A stretch of DNA of 9,807 bases from an uncultured Erysipelotrichaceae bacterium (GTDB taxonomy: Bacteria; Bacillota_I; Bacilli_A; Erysipelotrichales; Erysipelotrichaceae). Each line of letters begins with the position of its first letter. Within the stretch, counting starts at the first letter, position 1. The notes under the pieces were generated by a model, which worked only from the letters and a program-made list of their open reading frames with translations, searched no databases and was not told where the DNA came from. Both the position numbers and the translations under genes were made by a program. Below are positions 5,990-9,807 of the stretch, piece by piece. The DNA lies in assembly GCA_937893115.1 (NCBI GenBank), contig CALBGK010000011.1, positions 1 to 9,807 on the forward strand, read 5' to 3'.

Positions 5990-7953
5990 GCAAACTTAGG
6001 CAAATTAAAATATTAGCAGGAGTAGTTAGTGTAGTATTACTGTTGGGATTAGCGATACTATCTTTTTTCTTGCAAATTGATATTTTGATTGCTGGATCAG
6101 TATATTTAGTTATGTTGGTGGTACTTGTCATCACCATTAATTCCATCGATACAGTTAGGCAAGAGACAGGCGAAGAGATAGAAAAGAGCTTAAAGAAGGG
6201 TAATACGGAAGCTTTGAAGTTCGCTAGTGTCGGTATCCTTGTCTATAATGAAGAATTTGTCATCACTTGGTTATCATCGTTATTTAAAGAGCGTTCAATG
6301 GGCCACTTAGGTGAGAAGTTACTATTGTGGCTACCAGAACTTAAAGACCTATTAAAGGGTGATGTCGACCATGTCTATATCAAAATTAATGAAGAGACTT
6401 ATGAAATAAGGAAGTTGCGCAATGCCTTTGTGCTCTTCTTTAAAGATATTTCTAAAGAGACAGACTTAGAAGAAAAGATTGATAATAGCCGTCTAGTTAT
6501 TGGCTATGTCAACTTTGATAACTATGACAGTGTCGCCGAGATAGAAGAAGATATTTCTTATGTTAACTTCAATATCAAAGTGCCAGTCTTTGAATATTTT
6601 AAGAGTCATCAAATCGTCTATAAGTCATTACATAATAATAGATTATTGTTAGTACTTGATGAAAAGAAGTATGATGAACTTCGCAAAGATAGATTTAGTA
6701 TCATCAATACAGTCCGAAAAGAAGCTAAGAAGGCTGGATTTGATATAACCTTATCAATGGCTTTTGCCCGTGGTGATATCTCTAGTGAAGAACTAGATAC
6801 GATGGCTTTATCGCTTATCGAACTTGCGCAGACTAGAGGTGGCGACCAAGTGGTCGTTAGAAAAAGCGGGGAAGAAGCCGTCTACTTTGGCGGATCTAGT
6901 GAAGCCAAGGAAAAACAATCCAAGGTTAGAGTTAGAGTTATCTCTAATACGATTAGAGACTTAATAACCAAGAGTTCCAATGTCATCATCGTCGGGCATC
7001 AAGAGATGGATGCCGATTGTGTCGGATCAGCTTTATGTATGGCCAGCATCGCTCAAAGTTATGGCAAAGATGTCGCCATCATCGGTAAGACTGGTGGTAT
7101 TGAAGCTATGATACAAGATGTCTTAAATCATTATCGTGATGAGATTGAACAAAACTATGATTTTGTGACAGAGAATGAAGCGATTAATCGCTTAGTTGAT
7201 GATACTTTGGTCATCATGGTCGATCATCATAGAGCTAGTCAATCTAATGGATCCAACTTATTAAAGAGTGCTAAAAGAGTTATTATCATTGACCACCATC
7301 GACGCAATGCCGATTTAGATACCAGTCCTTTACTTGTCTATATCGAGGCAAGTTCAAGTTCTACATGTGAATTGACAGTTGAATTCTTGCCATATCTCAT
7401 GCGTAAGAGTTTGATTAGTCCTAATATTGCCAATATCATGTATCTAGGTCTAGTTATTGATACTAACCACTTTAGAGTGCGCACAGGAGCTCGTACCTTT
7501 GATGTCGCTAGAACTTTAAGACAATATGGTGCTGATCCTGTTGTGTGTGAAGAATTATCTCTAGAACCTTTTGAGATGGTTAAAAAGCGTAGTCGATTGA
7601 TAGACAATGCGGAAAAATATCTCGACCGCTTTGTCATTTCAGCTATGGACGATGGTATATATCCACGTTCTATCATCTCTCAAGCCTGTGACCAGATGTT
7701 ACAGATGAAGGGTGTAGATGCCATCTTTGTCATCACTAATATAGCTAAGGACGAAGTGGCTATCTCAGCTCGCTCTAAGAATAATTTCAATGTGCAAATC
7801 ATCATGGAGAAGATGCATGGTGGAGGTCATATGACAGCTGCAGGTTTGCAAAGAAAAGATGAAAAAGTTGAAGATCTTAAAAAAGAACTTATGAATATAC
7901 TGAAAGATTATATCGAAAAGGAGCATGACGATGAAAGTAATATTGTTGACTGA
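5986..7953 (+). CDS. gdpP: cyclic-di-AMP phosphodiesterase GdpP
   Basis: Membrane-bound phosphodiesterase that hydrolyses c-di-AMP to pApA and so controls potassium/osmolyte balance, cell-wall stress tolerance and beta-lactam susceptibility in Firmicutes. 655 residues, normal length. Visible layout: two membrane segments (about 8-28 and 32-52), a PAS domain (about 75-150, with FASVGILVYNEEFVITWLSS), a degenerate GGDEF domain (about 168-300, ending in RGGDQVVV at 284-291), then DHH-DHHA1. The metal-binding residues look intact: H338-xxx-D342-x-D344, D413-H-H in MVDHHRAS, D436-H437-H438 in IIIDHHRR, and the DHHA1 motif HGGGHMTAAG (611-620). The start overlaps the yybS stop (ATGA) and the C-terminal 23 bases overlap rplI. 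It should be functional. Confidence 0.97.
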   Translation: MSKLRQIKILAGVVSVVLLLGLAILSFFLQIDILIAGSVYLVMLVVLVITINSIDTVRQETGEEIEKSLKKGNTEALKFASVGILVYNEEFVITWLSSLFKERSMGHLGEKLLLWLPELKDLLKGDVDHVYIKINEETYEIRKLRNAFVLFFKDISKETDLEEKIDNSRLVIGYVNFDNYDSVAEIEEDISYVNFNIKVPVFEYFKSHQIVYKSLHNNRLLLVLDEKKYDELRKDRFSIINTVRKEAKKAGFDITLSMAFARGDISSEELDTMALSLIELAQTRGGDQVVVRKSGEEAVYFGGSSEAKEKQSKVRVRVISNTIRDLITKSSNVIIVGHQEMDADCVGSALCMASIAQSYGKDVAIIGKTGGIEAMIQDVLNHYRDEIEQNYDFVTENEAINRLVDDTLVIMVDHHRASQSNGSNLLKSAKRVIIIDHHRRNADLDTSPLLVYIEASSSSTCELTVEFLPYLMRKSLISPNIANIMYLGLVIDTNHFRVRTGARTFDVARTLRQYGADPVVCEELSLEPFEMVKKRSRLIDNAEKYLDRFVISAMDDGIYPRSIISQACDQMLQMKGVDAIFVITNIAKDEVAISARSKNNFNVQIIMEKMHGGGHMTAAGLQRKDEKVEDLKKELMNILKDYIEKEHDDESNIVD

Positions 7954-8371
7954 TGTTAAGAAAGTGGGAAAGAAGGGAGAAGTTGTCGAAGTATCTGATG
8001 GATATGCAAGAAATTTCCTCTTTGCCCGTAAATTAGCCGTCGTTGCCAGTGATACTGGTGTCAAAGTATTGAATGAACAGAAGAAAGAAGAAGAAAAGAG
8101 GCATCAAGAGTTAAAGAAAGAAGCCTTAAGCCTAAAAGAAGCTCTTGAGAAGGAAGAATTTGTCTTTAAGGTAAATTCTAAAAATGGTAAAGTATTTAAT
8201 TCTGTTTCAACTAAGCATCTACAAGAAGCTTTAAAAGAAAAGGGTTATACGATTGATAAACGTAAGATTATCGACAATCAACCAATTACTAGCCTAGGTT
8301 ATAGTCATATTAAAGTTGAACTATACAAGGATGTCATTGCGACAATAAAAGTTAAATTAGTAGAAGAATAG
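7931..8371 (+). CDS. rplI: 50S ribosomal protein L9
   Basis: Large-subunit protein L9, which binds 23S rRNA near the L1 stalk and limits frameshifting. 146 residues from this start: the N-domain with MKVILLTDVKKVGKKGEVVE and SDGYARNFLFARKLA, a charged helix of Lys/Glu (about 55-80), and a C-domain ending in IKVKLVEE. An ATG at 7925 would add Met-Thr, but AAGGAG (7918-7923) is only 1 base from that ATG and 7 from the one at 7931, and family members begin MKVILL, so 7931 is chosen. It overlaps the end of gdpP by 23 bases, with its ribosome site inside gdpP. dnaB begins 8 bases after the stop. L9 has no obvious link to c-di-AMP; the placement is conserved synteny. Confidence 0.97.
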   Translation: MKVILLTDVKKVGKKGEVVEVSDGYARNFLFARKLAVVASDTGVKVLNEQKKEEEKRHQELKKEALSLKEALEKEEFVFKVNSKNGKVFNSVSTKHLQEALKEKGYTIDKRKIIDNQPITSLGYSHIKVELYKDVIATIKVKLVEE

Positions 8372-8379
8372 GGAAGCAA

Positions 8380-9729
8380 ATGACGCAGAAAATAATGCCT
8401 TTTAGCTTAGAAGCAGAGGAATCTCTTTTAGGTAATATCATGTTGTATGACGAAGCTATGCAAGAAAGTGAAGAAGCTGGATTAGTTGCCAGTGATTTTT
8501 ACTTGGAGAAGCATCGTCAAATCTATACCGTGATGGACAGCATGTTTCAAAAGAAGGAAAAGATAGATACTGCTTCTTTATCAACCAAACTAAAAGACTT
8601 TGAAATATTTGATAAATTAGGTGGTTATGAATACATCATGCACCTAACTGCTTCTACTATCTCACGTGCAAATACAACTGACTACATTCGCATCATCAAG
8701 AATAAGTCTTTCGCCCGTAAGATTATCAATGCAGGCCAAAAGATTGCTGAAGAGGGTTATGATGGGAGTCTTGAAGTAGAAGACTTATTAGATAGTGCAG
8801 AAAAACAGATACTCGATGTCACTAGAAGTCGTACAGTATCGGATTTTAAAAAGGCTGGTGATATCTTTGCTGAAGCTGTAAATAAGATAGAGAAGATACA
8901 AGAACAGGGTTCTAATATCACTGGTGTCCGCTCTTTATTTTCAGACTTAGATAAGATGACAACTGGCTTTCAAAGAGGTGACTTAATTATCTTGGCAGCT
9001 CGTCCAAGTGTTGGTAAGACGGCCTTTGCCCTCAATATAGCTATGAATGCAGCTAGTGTATCTAGTGGGGCTGTCGCCATCTTTTCTCTAGAGATGCCAT
9101 GCGAACAATTAGCTACGAGAATGTTGGCAATTAAATCCAAGGTTGAAATTCAAAAACTTAGAACAGGACGATTAAATGATAATGAGTGGAGCGTCATCAA
9201 TGAAGGTGTCCAAGAGCTCAAAAGACAAAAGATTTTTATTGATGATACACCAGGTATTAAGATTTCTGATCTTTTTGCCAAGTGTCGTAAACTTAAAAAT
9301 GATTATGGCCTATCCATGGTAGTCATCGACTATATCCAATTGATATTGCCTAGTGGTCGCAGCGAATCTCGTCAACAGGAAGTATCTGAGATATCTCGTC
9401 GTTTAAAAGCCTTGGCCAGAGAATTGGAAGTGCCAGTTATTGCCTTGTCTCAATTATCGCGTGCTGTTGAACAGCGTACAGATAAAAGACCGATGTTGTC
9501 AGACCTACGTGAATCGGGATCAATCGAACAAGATGCCGACTTGGTCATGTTTTTATATCGTGATGAATATTATAAAAAAGAAGAAGAGAAATCCAAGGAA
9601 AAGCGCGTGGAAGTCGAACTAACCTTGGCTAAGCACCGTAATGGTCCAACAGGTAAGATAATCCTAGCCTTTGAAAAAGAGATTAACCTCTTCTACAGTG
9701 CAGAAAATAGTCGAGGAGCTGAGGCATGA
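8380..9729 (+). CDS. dnaB: replicative DNA helicase DnaB (DnaC in Bacillus naming)
   Basis: Hexameric 5'-3' helicase that unwinds DNA at the replication fork and couples to primase. 449 residues: an N-terminal helical domain (about 1-150), a linker, and a RecA-type ATPase domain (about 180-440). Seen: Walker A ARPSVGKT (207-214), catalytic Glu in FSLEMP (E238), Walker B MVVIDYIQLI (313-322), ALSQLSRAVEQR, and the DnaB motif RESGSIEQDADLVMFLYRDE followed by LAKHRNGPTGKI. No intein or insertion. Ribosome site AGGGAAG (8370-8376) overlaps the rplI stop. It ends in TGA, overlapping the next gene as ATGA. Confidence 0.98.
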   Translation: MTQKIMPFSLEAEESLLGNIMLYDEAMQESEEAGLVASDFYLEKHRQIYTVMDSMFQKKEKIDTASLSTKLKDFEIFDKLGGYEYIMHLTASTISRANTTDYIRIIKNKSFARKIINAGQKIAEEGYDGSLEVEDLLDSAEKQILDVTRSRTVSDFKKAGDIFAEAVNKIEKIQEQGSNITGVRSLFSDLDKMTTGFQRGDLIILAARPSVGKTAFALNIAMNAASVSSGAVAIFSLEMPCEQLATRMLAIKSKVEIQKLRTGRLNDNEWSVINEGVQELKRQKIFIDDTPGIKISDLFAKCRKLKNDYGLSMVVIDYIQLILPSGRSESRQQEVSEISRRLKALARELEVPVIALSQLSRAVEQRTDKRPMLSDLRESGSIEQDADLVMFLYRDEYYKKEEEKSKEKRVEVELTLAKHRNGPTGKIILAFEKEINLFYSAENSRGAEA

Positions 9730-9807
9730 AGAAGGTCATAACGATAGCTGTCTGCTTGCTTGCAAGTATTTTGATTGTCTATGTTCCAGAATTATTGAAT
9801 GGAGACG
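9726..9807 (+). CDS. start of a secreted or membrane-anchored protein (runs off right edge)
   Basis: 27 codons of a new ORF whose ATG overlaps the dnaB stop (ATGA), with GAGGAGC nearby at 9713-9719. The N terminus is MKKVITIAVCLLASILIVY: two Lys followed by a hydrophobic stretch of about 17 residues, then VPELLNGD, as in a signal peptide or N-terminal anchor. A single Cys at residue 10 lies inside the hydrophobic core and the surrounding residues are not a convincing lipobox. Too little is present to name a family. The overlap indicates it is the next gene of the same operon. Confidence 0.65.
   Translation, partial: MKKVITIAVCLLASILIVYVPELLNGD

Noticed and set aside
7338..7676. Minus-strand frame of 112 codons inside gdpP
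   Set aside because: It lies fully inside the intact DHH region of gdpP and has no independent signals.
7925..7930. Upstream ATG for L9 (Met-Thr-Met-Lys)
   Set aside because: The ribosome site is only 1 base from it; the ATG at 7931 has ideal spacing and matches the family N terminus MKVILL.
5986..7953. Degenerate GGDEF in gdpP as a sign of a broken enzyme
   Set aside because: A degenerate GGDEF is normal for GdpP, and the DHH-DHHA1 metal and substrate motifs look complete.
7765..8064. Minus-strand frame of 99 codons across the gdpP/rplI junction
   Set aside because: Both plus-strand genes here are certain and conserved; the antisense frame is a by-product.
9440..9622. Plus-strand frame of 60 codons inside dnaB
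   Set aside because: It is a shifted reading of the conserved helicase C-terminal region.
1..9807. CRISPR array, transposon, phage genes, tRNA or rRNA
   Set aside because: No regularly spaced repeats, transposase or integrase motifs, terminal repeats, or tRNA/rRNA-like structures were seen on either strand.

Overview
The window is AT-rich bacterial DNA from a low-GC Gram-positive. Positions 4001-9729 carry the gene order rpsF, ssb, rpsR, yybS, gdpP, rplI, dnaB, which is the conserved Firmicutes (Bacilli/Erysipelotrichia-type) replication and translation cluster. UGA is used as an ordinary stop (end of dnaB and of the pucR N-terminal ORF) and UGG as Trp, so this is not a UGA-Trp mycoplasma. 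I lean towards an Erysipelotrichia-like or related Bacillota lineage, but that placement is an impression and not proven by the window.

Layout. The left part (1-3767) is read leftwards on the minus strand and looks like a small catabolic cassette: a PucR-type regulator, a multi-spanning permease of ion-transporter-superfamily type, then a gamma-glutamyltransferase-family enzyme that runs off the left edge. The regulator is split into two ORFs that overlap by ATGA. The permease and the enzyme are separated by only 12 bases, so they are almost certainly co-transcribed. A terminator-like inverted repeat with a T-tract and a 17-base palindrome lie between regulator and permease. The simplest reading is that PucR senses a metabolite and controls uptake and hydrolysis or transfer of a gamma-glutamyl-type or related amide substrate. 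The substrate itself cannot be read from the sequence.

Positions 3768-4000 are a divergent intergenic region with a good extended -10 promoter for rpsF, small hairpins in the rpsF leader that may be the S6:S18 autoregulatory leader, a 17-base palindrome and a likely promoter in front of the regulator.

The right part is a tight plus-strand operon. S6, SSB and S18 come first and are followed by a strong GC-rich hairpin with a poor T-tract. Then come the DUF2232 membrane protein YybS, the c-di-AMP phosphodiesterase GdpP, ribosomal protein L9, the replicative helicase DnaB and the first 27 codons of an exported or membrane-anchored protein. Starts overlap the preceding stops at yybS/gdpP, gdpP/rplI and dnaB/next gene.

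The best candidate for something unusual is the regulator. A run of eight A in its mRNA forms an in-frame A AAA AAA slippery heptamer exactly where a -1 shift would join the two ORFs into a normal-length (about 559 aa) PucR protein. I found no RNA genes, CRISPR array, insertion sequence or phage genes, and no clear evidence of a wholly new system.
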